Shown here: positions 6,924 to 14,614 of the stretch, one piece after another | Layout: each line of letters starts with the position of its first letter | Numbering within the stretch: position 1 is the first letter of the stretch | From: an uncultured Oscillospiraceae bacterium | GTDB taxonomy: Bacteria > Bacillota > Clostridia > UBA1212 > SIG427 | DNA: 47,626 nt | Direction: 5' to 3' | Assembly (NCBI GenBank): GCA_902465325.1 | Contig: CABQMV010000001.1 | Span: forward strand, 1 to 47,626 | Translations under genes and position numbers: made by a program | Notes under the pieces: generated by a model | What the model saw: the letters and a program-made list of their open reading frames with translations, nothing else | What the model was told of the DNA's origin: nothing | Databases searched by the model: none

Positions 6924-6951
6924 CATACACCATTATATGTAACAGTGTATG
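6924..6951 (-). promoter_or_regulatory. Inverted repeat spanning the -10 of the ytxC-like gene
   Basis: CATACAC (6924-6930) and GTGTATG (6945-6951) flank a TATAAT box on the minus strand. The -35 is weak. The arms are well placed for a repressor or activator, but no regulator is recognised. Confidence 0.45.
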
Positions 6952-7029
6952 TACATCGTTCATAACACAAACTTTGTCTGTATTATAAACTTTGGGAGTG
7001 TTTTTCTGCAGTATAATCCACCGCAGTAC

Positions 7030-7773
7030 TCAGGCGATGATAATGCCTCCTATATCCTTCAGGCGGCCTGAACATAAGCTGATTACCTCAACCCCGGCAT
7101 CCTTGATAATTTCCATAATCTCAGACGCATTGTCAAAAGTGTCTTCAATCCTGCCGCAGGTGAAAAGCTTCTGTCCATCCCTTCCGCAGCAGCCGCCCAT
7201 GAAGCCGTGGTCATAGCCTCGCAGTCTCACGTTCTCTACTCCTTCACACCAAATAATCTGAAAGCCCGCATCTTTACACGCATCCCTAATCCCAGCATCT
7301 CCTGTCATCACCAGCACACCGCCGTCTGTTCTCTGCAATGCCACGCTGCTGCACGCAGCATAGCCCTGATTCACATGAACAGGCGTACAGCCCCAGGCCT
7401 TCAGCGCTTCAAACAGAATCGGATCTGTATATTTTAAGTTATGGAAGAATAGCATACCCGCTGTCAGCACATTATATGCAATATTGTTGGGATATTTCCT
7501 GGTGAGTCTAGTATCTCCCTCAATTAAACGAAGCCCGCTGTAATTCAGCTCAAATAAAGCATTCCGATCCATACCAGGCGCGCATACCAGATCGTGATAC
7601 GTGATTTTACAAAGCTGCATATCCGGATGCGTTCCTTCTACCTGATTTAAACCGGGAAGCGGAGGGATACAAAAAACTCGATACCCCTGCTCTTTCATTG
7701 CGCGAATGGCTGACTTCGGCGCGGCACTGCTCATAATGCATGTTTTTTGTTCATCATTCATACTTTTATTCAT
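7030..7773 (-). CDS. DUF6873 family (GME-fold) protein
   Basis: The protein (247 residues) belongs to a family of unknown function, seen mostly in Clostridia, with a GME-type (amidinotransferase-like) fold. Visible landmarks are SSAAPKSAIRAMKEQGYRV, THPDMQLCKI, VNQGYAACSSVAL, VMTGDAGIRDA, GYDHGFMGGCCGRDG and a C-terminal Gly-rich end. The paired CC in GGCCGRDG and Cys/His/Asp residues suggest a catalytic or metal site, but no reaction is known. An extended -10 (TGATATAAT) lies only 10 bases before the ATG at 7773 and no ribosome site is seen, so the mRNA is nearly leaderless or starts at the second ATG (7761). It stands alone, head-to-head with the DUF378 gene. Confidence 0.75.
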   Translation of the reverse strand: MNKSMNDEQKTCIMSSAAPKSAIRAMKEQGYRVFCIPPLPGLNQVEGTHPDMQLCKITYHDLVCAPGMDRNALFELNYSGLRLIEGDTRLTRKYPNNIAYNVLTAGMLFFHNLKYTDPILFEALKAWGCTPVHVNQGYAACSSVALQRTDGGVLVMTGDAGIRDACKDAGFQIIWCEGVENVRLRGYDHGFMGGCCGRDGQKLFTCGRIEDTFDNASEIMEIIKDAGVEVISLCSGRLKDIGGIIIA

Positions 7774-7899
7774 AACACTTGCATTATATCACACTTTTTT
7801 TGAGAATTCCACAATTTTTTATGCATAACTAATTTTTTTTTGGAAAACATATGCCCGATGACAATTTTAATTGTTAATCAGAAAGGAGCTGATTGTAAA

Positions 7900-8118
7900 A
7901 TGGCCAGAACCGGTTTAGACAGATTTGCACTCATATTGGTTATCATAGGTGCACTCAACTGGTTATCAGTTGGTTTATTCCAATTCGATGTAGTTGCTGC
8001 CCTCTTTGGCGGTATGAGCAGTATAATCAGCAGAATCGTTTACTCGTTGGTAGGCGTATGCGGTCTGTATTCTATCAGTTTACTGTTCCGCAACGCGGCA
8101 TCTGACGTTCGGAATTAA
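7900..8118 (+). CDS. DUF378 small membrane protein
   Basis: The 72-residue protein has two hydrophobic segments (about 8-30 and 38-62). FALILVIIGALNWLSVGLF and the Gly/Ser-rich turn before IVYSLVGVCGLY are typical of DUF378. It is an integral membrane protein of unknown role. ATG 7900 is chosen because AAAGGAG lies just upstream; the open frame extends to 7840 without a ribosome site. A perfect ACAATT-AATTGT palindrome (7861-7874) lies before the ribosome site. The SASP gene follows 87 bases downstream. Confidence 0.85.
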   Translation: MARTGLDRFALILVIIGALNWLSVGLFQFDVVAALFGGMSSIISRIVYSLVGVCGLYSISLLFRNAASDVRN

Positions 8119-8205
8119 TTTCCAGTATGAAACGAAACAGAAAGCGAATAATAGGATTGTCGGCTAAAGTAGCCGGCCACGAAGCAAAAACGGAGGTAAT
8201 TTAAA

Positions 8206-8397
8206 ATGGCTAATAGCAAAAGCAAAACTAACTTTGACAAGATGAAGTATGAGATAGCAAAAGAAACTGGGGTTAACCTGAAAGAGGGTTACAACGGTGA
8301 CATTACTGCAAAGGATGCAGGTACTATCGGCGGAAACATCGTTCGTAAAGTTTTTGAGAGCTATACAGGAAACAACTATTACAAAGGCGAAAAGTAA
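8206..8397 (+). CDS. Alpha/beta-type small acid-soluble spore protein
   Basis: This 63-residue protein coats and protects DNA in dormant spores and is degraded at germination. The two conserved family blocks are present: KMKYEIAKETGVNL, containing the GPR protease site (EIAKE), and DITAKDAGTIGGNIVRKVFE. GGAGG precedes the ATG. The leader carries a small hairpin (CGGCTA-AAG-TAGCCG near 8161). No forespore sigma-G promoter could be read with confidence. A strong terminator follows. The gene marks the organism as a spore former. Confidence 0.95.
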   Translation: MANSKSKTNFDKMKYEIAKETGVNLKEGYNGDITAKDAGTIGGNIVRKVFESYTGNNYYKGEK

Positions 8398-8452
8398 TTT
8401 TTAACCTAGTATAAAATATTTGTCTTTCCTCTTATAAATCAACCGTAAAAGA

Positions 8453-8493
8453 AAGGGTCGTCTGAAAAGTAAAATTTTGAGACGGCCCTTTTT
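8453..8493 (+). terminator. Terminator of the SASP gene
   Basis: AAGGGTCGTCT (8453-8463) and AGACGGCCCTT (8480-8490) form an 11-bp stem with one G-U pair, ending in T residues. Confidence 0.9.
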
Positions 8494-8543
8494 GCTGACT
8501 TTATTGAATAAGTACCGGCTCAGCTGCATAGATATAAAATGCC

Positions 8544-8822
8544 ATGGATCTGACTTTTGTTATAAAAATTGTGCTGATACTGTTATGCGCACTGCTTCTG
8601 TATTCTCCAGAACTTTTTCCTCGCTGTGCTCATTGCGGCCATATTAAACCCCGAAGCCGCTTTCTATTCCATATCTGTACAAAGATGTCTCTGACCAGAA
8701 AGGGAAATTTATCCCTCTGCAAAAAATGCTGTCAGAAAGAAGGCTTTACCTCTGTCGCCCGCTTTAAACAACAGGCAGATGCACGTCGAAGAGCAGCACA
8801 GACTGCCTGGTGGCAGCTATAA
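8544..8822 (+). CDS. Small membrane-anchored Cys-rich (zinc-ribbon-like) protein
   Basis: This 92-residue protein is not a recognised family. One N-terminal transmembrane helix (about residues 5-22) is followed by CAHCGHIKPRSRF, a spacer, then LCKKCCQKEGF, i.e. two CxxC-type pairs that could bind zinc, and a basic, Ala/Gln-rich tail. The sequence looks like a membrane-tethered zinc ribbon facing the cytosol. The ribosome site is weak, so the start is uncertain. The gene has its own terminator, shared with mazF on the other strand. Confidence 0.5.
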   Translation: MDLTFVIKIVLILLCALLLYSPELFPRCAHCGHIKPRSRFLFHICTKMSLTRKGNLSLCKKCCQKEGFTSVARFKQQADARRRAAQTAWWQL

Positions 8823-8824
8823 AA

Positions 8825-8863
8825 AGAGCGCAGGTACAGAGACAGTCTCTGTACTCACGCTCT
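8825..8863. terminator. Bidirectional stem-loop between the Cys-rich gene and mazF
   Basis: GTACAGAGA and TCTCTGTAC form a 9-bp core around CAG, extended by AGAGCG and CGCTCT, between two convergent genes. There is no long T-run, so it may act as a terminator or as mRNA end protection. Confidence 0.65.
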
Positions 8864-8886
8864 CTCACCAAGACCTGCGGTATAGC

Positions 8887-9234
8887 TTAAACTGTAATCA
8901 GACCCAGACTGATTTGAAGCCCTCGGTCTATCTTCCCCATAAAAGCTTCATCCAAATGACAGACCTTCTCTCTCAGCCGGGACTTATCAATGGTGCGGAC
9001 CTGCTCCAGCAGGACTACAGAATCTTTGCTGAGGCCGAATTCTTTTGCATCCAGTTCAAGATGCGTAGGTAATTTTGATTTGTTGATCTGGCTTGTTACC
9101 GCCGCCACAATTACCGTGGGACTGTACTTGTTGCCTATGTCGTTTTGTATAATCAGGACGGGACGAATCCCGCCCTGTTCAGATCCCACCACCGGTCTCA
9201 GGTCTGCGTAAAATATGTCTCCCCTCTTAATCAA
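8887..9234 (-). CDS. mazF: MazF/EndoA mRNA endoribonuclease toxin
   Basis: The 115-residue protein closely follows Bacillus EndoA (NdoA), which cuts mRNA at short sites when not held by its antitoxin. MIKRGDIFYADLRPVVGSEQG carries the catalytic-region Arg and the SEQGG loop, followed by RPVLIIQND, VAAVTSQ and a SVVLLEQVRTIDK segment. The start is TTG at 9234, with GGGAG 9 bases upstream, as also seen for EndoA genes. It follows mazE by 25 bases. It is not next to alr, its usual partner in Bacillus. Length and motifs are complete. Confidence 0.95.
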   Translation of the reverse strand: MIKRGDIFYADLRPVVGSEQGGIRPVLIIQNDIGNKYSPTVIVAAVTSQINKSKLPTHLELDAKEFGLSKDSVVLLEQVRTIDKSRLREKVCHLDEAFMGKIDRGLQISLGLITV

Positions 9235-9259
9235 AGCAATTCACTCCCAAAAGTTTTTT

Positions 9260-9523
9260 CTACTTCTTTTCATCTGGTATAAAATTTGCTTCATTTTCAG
9301 CTTCCAACCATTCTTCGGAAATTCTCCTGTTGATTTCGCCCATTTCACTGTAACCCTGAATCATTTGCGTCCTCAGTTCCAGCTGCTTACGTTCATCCAA
9401 ATAATGCTGCATAGCTTCACGAATAAATTCGCTTCTGTTCTTATTGTCCAGCGATGCCAGATAATCGACTTCGCTTAAGAGACTTTCCGGAAGAGTTATC
9501 AGAACCTTTTTAACTTCGGCCAT
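9260..9523 (-). CDS. mazE: MazE/EndoAI-type ribbon-helix-helix antitoxin
   Basis: This 87-residue protein has an N-terminal ribbon-helix-helix DNA-binding domain (VKKVLITLPESLLSEVDYLA then NRSEFIREAMQHYL). Its acidic C-terminal tail (EEWLEAENEANFIPDE) is the kind that wraps around and blocks MazF. It should also repress its own operon. GGAGG precedes the ATG. It is the first gene of a two-gene operon with mazF. No clear -35/-10 was found in the 120 bases upstream. Confidence 0.92.
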   Translation of the reverse strand: MAEVKKVLITLPESLLSEVDYLASLDNKNRSEFIREAMQHYLDERKQLELRTQMIQGYSEMGEINRRISEEWLEAENEANFIPDEKK

Positions 9524-9707
9524 TACAAAACCCTCCTATCAAAGTGTAGCCACAAATTTGCAAGTGAATACATAAAATTTTATGTTTCATGCAAAAATAT
9601 ATTCGTAACCACATGAATAGTATTTCTCTTTCTCTGTTGATTTATTATCCAAATTTTCGTTTAGAATTTGTTTATGCTTTTTTGGGAAATACTTTAGCTG
9701 AGCAATA

Positions 9708-9735
9708 TTGATTTGTTAGGCTTGTGTTTTATACT
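9708..9735 (+). promoter_or_regulatory. Promoter of the sigma-factor gene
   Basis: TTGATT (9708-9713), a 16-base spacer and TATACT (9730-9735) lie about 55 bases before the start codon. Confidence 0.55.
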
Positions 9736-9791
9736 ATGAATCACAGGGTTGCTATTCATCCCTGATCCCAAAGAGGAGGTTGACAAGTATT

Positions 9792-10691
9792 ATGAAAAAT
9801 AATGAAGCTGAAATTTTTGAGGAAAACATAGCAGACAGCGCTGAGCATGAAATTTATCAGGATGCTGACAGTCTCACTACTTATCTGTCGGAAATCGGTA
9901 AATACAGACTGCTCAACAATGAAGAAATTGTAGATCTGTTTAAAAAAATAGAAAAAGGAGACCGCGATGCCTATAATACCGTAGTAACTCACAACCTGAA
10001 ATTGGTTGTAAAATACGCTAAGGTGATTAAGCAGTCCTACAAATCCAATGTTCCGCTGACAGATTTGATTCAGGCGGGGAATATAGGACTGATGAGAGCA
10101 GTGGATAAATTTGAATATAAAAAAGGCTACGCATTTAGTACCTATGCAATCTGGTGGATCCGGCAGAGTATTGTCCGGCATGTGTATGAAAGTGAAAATG
10201 TAATCCGCGTACCGGTCCATATGAGCGAAAAGTTTACCAGCATTGCCAAAGCAGAAAATAGCTTTAAGGATACGCACGGCAGAGAACCTTCCTTTGACGA
10301 ACTTTCTGCCTCCGTTAAAATGACAAAAAAAGAATATAAGCTCTATAAGACTGTAAATACACAGGTTTCTTCTTTAAACTATACAATGGGTGACGATGAT
10401 AACTGTGAATTAATGAACTTTATTCACAGCGGCTCAGAGGACCCCGTGTACGAGGAGACCTCTCAGGAAATGCTAAAAAGTACGATTAACCAAGTGCTAG
10501 ACAGTATGGATCCCCGGGAAGCGCGGATCATACGGGCCCGTTACGGGTTAGACGGAAACGTGCCCATGACACTGGAAGAAATAGGCCGTGAAATGGGAAT
10601 TACTAGAGAGCGTGTCCGCCAGCTAGAATCCTTAGCAATGAAGAAGCTCAGAACCTCTGTAACAGCAAGCAGCATACGTGCTTTTGCCTAA
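9792..10691 (+). CDS. RNA polymerase sigma-70 factor (RpoD-like, group 2)
   Basis: This 299-residue factor directs RNA polymerase to promoters. Region 1.2 (SLTTYLSEIGKYRLL), region 2 (NLKLVVKYAK, DLIQAGNIGLMRAVDKF, FSTYAIWWIRQSI), region 3 (HMSEKFTSIAKAENSF) and region 4 with the -35-reading helix (TLEEIGREMGITRERVRQLE) are all present. Region 1.1 is missing and the protein is shorter than primary RpoD (about 370 or more), which suggests a second, non-essential RpoD-like factor. ATG 9792 is used; the in-frame TTG at 9780 touches the GAGGAGG. It is monocistronic with a strong terminator. Its regulon is unknown. Confidence 0.93.
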   Translation: MKNNEAEIFEENIADSAEHEIYQDADSLTTYLSEIGKYRLLNNEEIVDLFKKIEKGDRDAYNTVVTHNLKLVVKYAKVIKQSYKSNVPLTDLIQAGNIGLMRAVDKFEYKKGYAFSTYAIWWIRQSIVRHVYESENVIRVPVHMSEKFTSIAKAENSFKDTHGREPSFDELSASVKMTKKEYKLYKTVNTQVSSLNYTMGDDDNCELMNFIHSGSEDPVYEETSQEMLKSTINQVLDSMDPREARIIRARYGLDGNVPMTLEEIGREMGITRERVRQLESLAMKKLRTSVTASSIRAFA

Positions 10692-10745
10692 ACAGTAAAC
10701 TGAGCTCATACCATATCTTCCTTAATTTCTCATATTTTAATGCAG

Positions 10746-10780
10746 GCAAAAACCCTCCACCATCCCCGGAGGGTTTTTGC
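10746..10780. terminator. Bidirectional terminator between the sigma gene and rnpB
   Basis: GCAAAAACCCTCC and GGAGGGTTTTTGC pair perfectly around a 9-base loop, giving T-runs on both strands. It serves the sigma gene on plus and RNase P RNA on minus. Confidence 0.93.
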
Positions 10781-10794
10781 TTTGTTTCAAAAAA

Positions 10795-11137
10795 CAAGTA
10801 AGCCTATAAGCCGGGTTCTGTCTGGAATGATCATCTATCTGGACAGTACATTACTGCACTGCTCTAGCCACCAAGGGAGCGGTTGGGCCAACCATTGCTC
10901 CGCAGCGGTGTTGCTTCGGATGGGGTTTACACAGACAGCCTGTGTTACCACAGACCCGGTAAGCTCTTACCTCACCTTTTCACCCTTACACAGCCTAGGC
11001 CATGCGGTTATTTTCTGTTGCACTTTCCTTAAAGTCACCTTCACCGGGGATTACCCGGCATCCTGCCCTGTGAAGCCCGGACTTTCCTCAAACACGGCCT
11101 TTCGGCTCTGTGCCTGCGATCATTCAGCTTACTTGCA
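10795..11137 (-). ncRNA. rnpB: RNase P RNA
   Basis: The minus strand contains the invariant RNase P RNA elements: GAGGAAAGTCCGGGCT near the 5' end (P4 and J3/4), GTGAAAAGGTGAGGTAAGAGC and CTTACCGGGTCTGTGG in the middle, and ACAGAACCCGGCTTATAGGC near the 3' end. The ends pair as helix P1 (CAAGTAAGC with GCTTACTTG), which fixes the boundaries to within a few bases. It is the catalytic RNA that trims tRNA 5' ends. Confidence 0.97.
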
Positions 11138-11143
11138 AAGAGT

Positions 11144-11152
11144 ATTATACCA
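11144..11152 (-). promoter_or_regulatory. rnpB promoter (extended -10)
   Basis: On the minus strand TGGTATAAT ends 7 bases before the mapped rnpB 5' end. The -35 (TTTATC) is weak, but the TG extension compensates. Confidence 0.65.
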
Positions 11153-11224
11153 TAAAAATCACTGCTGATAAAGGACATTTGCCGTACCCTTCTATACTTT
11201 TTCATTACACTGTGCTCGTCTCAG

Positions 11225-11253
11225 TTGACAACCTACTTTCCCGCGACTACAAT
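11225..11253 (+). promoter_or_regulatory. ddh promoter
   Basis: TTGACA (11225-11230), exactly 17 bases, then TACAAT (11248-11253): a near-consensus sigma-A promoter 40 bases before the ddh start. Confidence 0.85.
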
Positions 11254-11292
11254 ATTTTACGGTATAACATGAAAGAAATGAGGTATTTTCAT

Positions 11293-12282
11293 ATGTCTGA
11301 AACGATAAAATTAGGTATTCTCGGTTATGGAAATCTGGGAAAAGGAGCGGAAGCCGCAGCAGCTGCAGCGGAAGATTTAGACTTGACAGCCGTTTTCACC
11401 AGAAGATCCCCCGATACTGTGAAAACATGTACCTGCGTACCTGTATACAGTACAGACCGGATTCTGGATTTTCAAAATAAAATTGACGTATTGCTGCTCT
11501 GCGGAGGCAGTGCTACTGACCTGCCCCGTCAGACACCGGAATATATAAAATATTTTAACGTAGTGGACAGCTTCGATACGCACGCTAAAATCCCAGAACA
11601 TTTTTCTAATGTAGACAGGGCCGCCAGATCGTCCGGTAAGGTTGGAATTATTTCTGTAGGCTGGGATCCGGGTCTCTTCTCCCTGAGCAGAATGTACGCA
11701 GGCGCTGTTTTACCCGAGGGCAAGGATTACACCTTCTGGGGAAAAGGTGTCAGCCAGGGGCATTCGGATGCCATCCGCAGAATTGAAGGGGTCGCAGATG
11801 CCCGTCAGTATACAATTCCTGTGGAAAGTGCACTGGAGGCCGCCCGCAGCGGAAGCAATCCGGAATTTACTACCAGACAAAAACACACCCGGGAATGCTT
11901 TGTAGTTGCCAAACCCGGCGCAGATCAGAACAAAATAGAGCAGGAAATCAAGACCATGCCCAATTATTTCTCAGACTATGATACCACTGTACATTTTATA
12001 TCACAGGAGGAGCTGGACCGGGAGCACAGCGGAATTCCCCACGGAGGATTTGTGATCCGAACCGGCAAAACAGGTCTGCAGAAGGAACACACGCACGTTA
12101 TAGAATACAGCCTGAAGCTGGATTCTAATCCGGAATTCACCGGCTCGGTGCTGGCTGCCTATGCCAGAGCAGCCTATCGCCTAAATCAGGAAGGCATTAG
12201 CGGCTGTAAAACCGTATTGGACATTGCGCCGGCCTATCTCTCCCCTCAAACACCGGAGATGCTGAGAAAATCATTGCTATAG
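11293..12282 (+). CDS. ddh: meso-diaminopimelate dehydrogenase
   Basis: This 329-residue enzyme makes meso-diaminopimelate from tetrahydrodipicolinate, ammonia and NADPH in one step, for lysine and cell-wall synthesis. The Rossmann start KLGILGYGNLGKG, the FTRRSP NADP contact, DSFDTHAKIP, VGWDPGLFSL, GKGVSQGHSDAI and the C-terminal PHGGFVIRTG are family landmarks. ATG 11293 has GAGG 9 bases upstream. The open frame extends upstream into the rnpB region, but this is not coding. An excellent promoter lies just before it. The lsa-like gene follows by 19 bases. Confidence 0.96.
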   Translation: MSETIKLGILGYGNLGKGAEAAAAAAEDLDLTAVFTRRSPDTVKTCTCVPVYSTDRILDFQNKIDVLLLCGGSATDLPRQTPEYIKYFNVVDSFDTHAKIPEHFSNVDRAARSSGKVGIISVGWDPGLFSLSRMYAGAVLPEGKDYTFWGKGVSQGHSDAIRRIEGVADARQYTIPVESALEAARSGSNPEFTTRQKHTRECFVVAKPGADQNKIEQEIKTMPNYFSDYDTTVHFISQEELDREHSGIPHGGFVIRTGKTGLQKEHTHVIEYSLKLDSNPEFTGSVLAAYARAAYRLNQEGISGCKTVLDIAPAYLSPQTPEMLRKSLL

Positions 12283-12301
12283 AATACAGAAAAGGAGAAT
12301 T

Positions 12302-13781
12302 ATGTCGTTAATTCAAGTTGCAGACCTTTCATTTTCCTATGACGGCAGCAGCGACCCCGTTTTTCAAAATGTCAGCTTTCAGATTGATACAGATTGGAAG
12401 CTTGGGTTTATCGGAAGAAACGGAAGGGGAAAGACCACTTTTCTTAAGCTGTTGATGGGAGGTTACGAATACAGCGGAAAAATTCACGCCAATATTGTCT
12501 TTGAATATTTTCCCTATCCGGTGGAGAATTCCCAAAGGGATACGATCCAGATATTGAAAGAAATCTGCCCGGACAAAATGGACTGGGAAATTATTCGGGA
12601 GCTCTCCCTGCTAGAAACAGAGGAAGCAGTACTGTACAGCCCTTTCCGCACCCTCTCCAACGGAGAACAGACCAAAGTACTGCTGGCCGCTCTGTTCCTT
12701 ACTACTCACAGCTTTTTGCTGATTGACGAGCCTACTAACCATTTGGATCAAAGTGCCCGGAATGCAAAAGGGCTATTTAAAACGAAAGAAGGGGTTTATT
12801 CTTGTTTCCCACGACCGCCTTCTCTTAGATGAATGTGTCGACCATATTCTTTCTATTAACCGGAAAAACATAGAAATCCAAAAAGGCAATTTCAGCTCCT
12901 GGCGGGAAAATAAACAGAGCCGGGATGCGGCTGAGCTTGCACAAAACGAACGCCTGAAAAAGGATATCAGCCGGCTGTCTGCCTCTGCCAGACAAACTGC
13001 CAGCTGGTCAGATTCTATAGAAAAAAGCAAATTTGCTTCAGGGAGAAAACGTGAAAAGCCTGCTGACCGCGGCTTTGTAGGGCACAAGGCCGCTAAAATG
13101 ATGCAGCGGGCCAAAAACATAGAGGCCAGGCAGCAGGCCGCGATGCAGGAAAAGTCCGGTTTGCTGCACAATATTGACCGCAGCGATCCCCTTTCTATTG
13201 CCCCGCTCTCCTATCACAGCCCCAGGCTGGCAGAACTGCAGCAGCTTTCTCTTTTCTACGGAGACAATGCGGTTTGCCGGAATCTTACCTTCTGTATTCA
13301 GCAGGGAGACCGGATCGCGCTTCAAGGAAAAAACGGCTGCGGAAAATCTACTGTGCTGAAATGTCTGTGCAGAGAAAATATATTATACACAGGACAGCTT
13401 TTTATCGCCAGCGGCCTGAAAATTTCTTATGTCCCCCAGGATACTTCTTTTCTTCGGGGCACTCTTTCGGAATACGCCGGCGAAAGGGAGATATCCCAAA
13501 GCCTGCTTATGACCCTGCTGAGGAAGCTGGATTTTGAGCGCAGCCAGCTGGAAAAGAAAATGCAGGAGCTCAGTGAGGGACAGAAAAAGAAGGTTCTGCT
13601 AGCTGCTAGCTTATGCGAAAGCGCACATCTGTATATCTGGGATGAGCCATTAAATTTTATTGATATTCTTTCCCGTATACAAATTGAAGAGCTGCTCCTC
13701 AAATATAAACCTACGTTGCTTTTTGTAGAACATGACGCTGCTTTCGTAAATAAAATTGCCACAAAAACTGTATGTCTTTGA
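12302..13781 (+). pseudogene. lsa: Lsa-type ABC-F ribosomal protection protein, frameshifted
   Basis: Two overlapping frames together encode one ABC-F protein of about 492 residues, the length of Lsa proteins, which free ribosomes from lincosamides, streptogramin A and pleuromutilins. Frame 1 has GRNGRGKTT (Walker A), LSNGEQTKVLLAALF and LIDEPTNHLD. Frame 2 continues with GFILVSHDRLLLDE, the linker, a second Walker A (GKNGCGKST), LSEGQKKKVLLAASL, YIWDEPLNFID and VEHDAAF. The switch is one extra base in the run at 12766-12772: dropping one A from GCAAAAGGG restores NAKGYLKRKKGF. It is either a real mutation or a sequencing error in the homopolymer. AAAGGAG precedes the start. It is probably in an operon with ddh. 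Confidence 0.85.
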
Positions 13782-14430
13782 AAAGCTGACACCTCGAAAG
13801 GCGGATGGAAACATTAAATACGTGTGTTACCTGGAAGCTCAAACCATCCCTCAAGAATTAGAAGGTTGGACAAACACCAATCCGCGCAATCAAAAAATGA
13901 CTACAGATGTAGCTAAAACTATTATCTCCAGTTTGGAGGAAAATGATGACTTCCACGAATTAAATCGCGGCCTTCTCTTTTCAGTAGAGTCTGCTAATTT
14001 TGACACGCGCGACGAGACGCTGACCATCGAAATGATTAACGATGATATCCACGGCAATATTGATGGCGGACATACACTTCGGGCAATATTTGATGCGCAG
14101 AAAAGTAAAACCTCACTTGAGAACCGATATGTTTTTGCAGAATTCTTTGTAGGAGTTAAGACACCGGTTGAGTTAGCCGCAGCACGCAACACTTCTGTTC
14201 AGGTAGATCTGAAGTCACAAGAGGAACTTCGCAGGAGTTTCGATTCGTTGAAGGAAATTTTAAAACCATTCCCTTTTGAGAATCGCATCGCCTACCATAT
14301 GAATCAGTATTGTAATGAAAAAGATATTCAGGTTATAGATGTCCGTGGAATTATTACCATTTTGAATATGTTTAATCAAAACTTACATCCAATTGTTGGT
14401 CAGCAAGGAATATCCTTAAGCCGTTTTCTT
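13756..14430 (+). pseudogene. Truncated AIPR-family (abortive-infection) protein
   Basis: About 215 residues match the N-terminal half of AIPR proteins, a family linked to abortive infection of phage-infected cells: LEGWTNTNPRNQKMTTDVAK, LNRGLLFSVESANFD, NDDIHGNIDGGHTLRAIFDA and VELAAARNTSVQVDLKSQ. There is no believable start: the frame opens at a TTG inside the end of the lsa-like gene, with no ribosome site. The C-terminal half is missing, because after about 14415 the frame runs into unrelated sequence. It is a gene fragment trapped between two junctions and more AT-rich than the neighbours. Confidence 0.7.
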
Positions 14431-14431
14431 C

Positions 14432-14530
14432 TTGGGAAATGCCTTTTCTTATATTGATGAGCGTCAAAAAGATAAGCGCCTGATCTTAGTAATAGACAAA
14501 TTTCCCTATTTTGTTAAAAAGAACAATATG
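14432..14530 (+). pseudogene. Fragment of an AAA ATPase (DUF234-type, Walker B region)
   Basis: The stretch AFSYIDERQKDKRLILVIDK then FPYFVKKNN resembles the Walker B region (usually RLVVVIDEFPYL) of the archaeal-type AAA ATPases with a DUF234 tail. Glu after the Asp is replaced by Lys. No start, P-loop or C-terminus remains. About 30 codons survive directly after the AIPR fragment, so another recombination junction lies near 14430. Confidence 0.45.
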
Positions 14531-14557
14531 CGAGTATATATCAAATGTTGGTATAGG

Positions 14558-14587
14558 TTGAGATATTTGAAAAAAATATGTTATAAT
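14558..14587 (+). promoter_or_regulatory. Promoter of the DUF2726/CFI-box gene
   Basis: TTGAGA (14558-14563), 18 bases, TATAAT (14582-14587), 27 bases before the start codon. Confidence 0.7.
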
Positions 14588-14614
14588 CGAAACAACAAAA
14601 TTGCGGGGTGTTTT

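Noticed and set aside
6903..6926. ATG at 6926 as the start of the ytxC-like gene
   Set aside because: A TATAAT box ends about 7 bases before it, so the transcript would start at or after the ATG. GTG 6902 has a proper ribosome site.
8887..9523. mazEF as part of a mobile element
   Set aside because: Composition matches the neighbours, and the proteins closely follow the chromosomal EndoAI/EndoA type. No repeats or integrase flank it.
10740..11270. Open frames across the rnpB region, including one running into ddh
   Set aside because: The sequence is RNase P RNA on the minus strand with all core motifs. The frames have no family match, and ddh has its own promoter and ribosome site downstream.
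12740..12800. Programmed +1 frameshift in the ABC-F gene
   Set aside because: No recoding stimulator or rare-codon/stop arrangement is visible, and Lsa proteins are not known to be recoded. A one-base insertion in a homopolymer is simpler.
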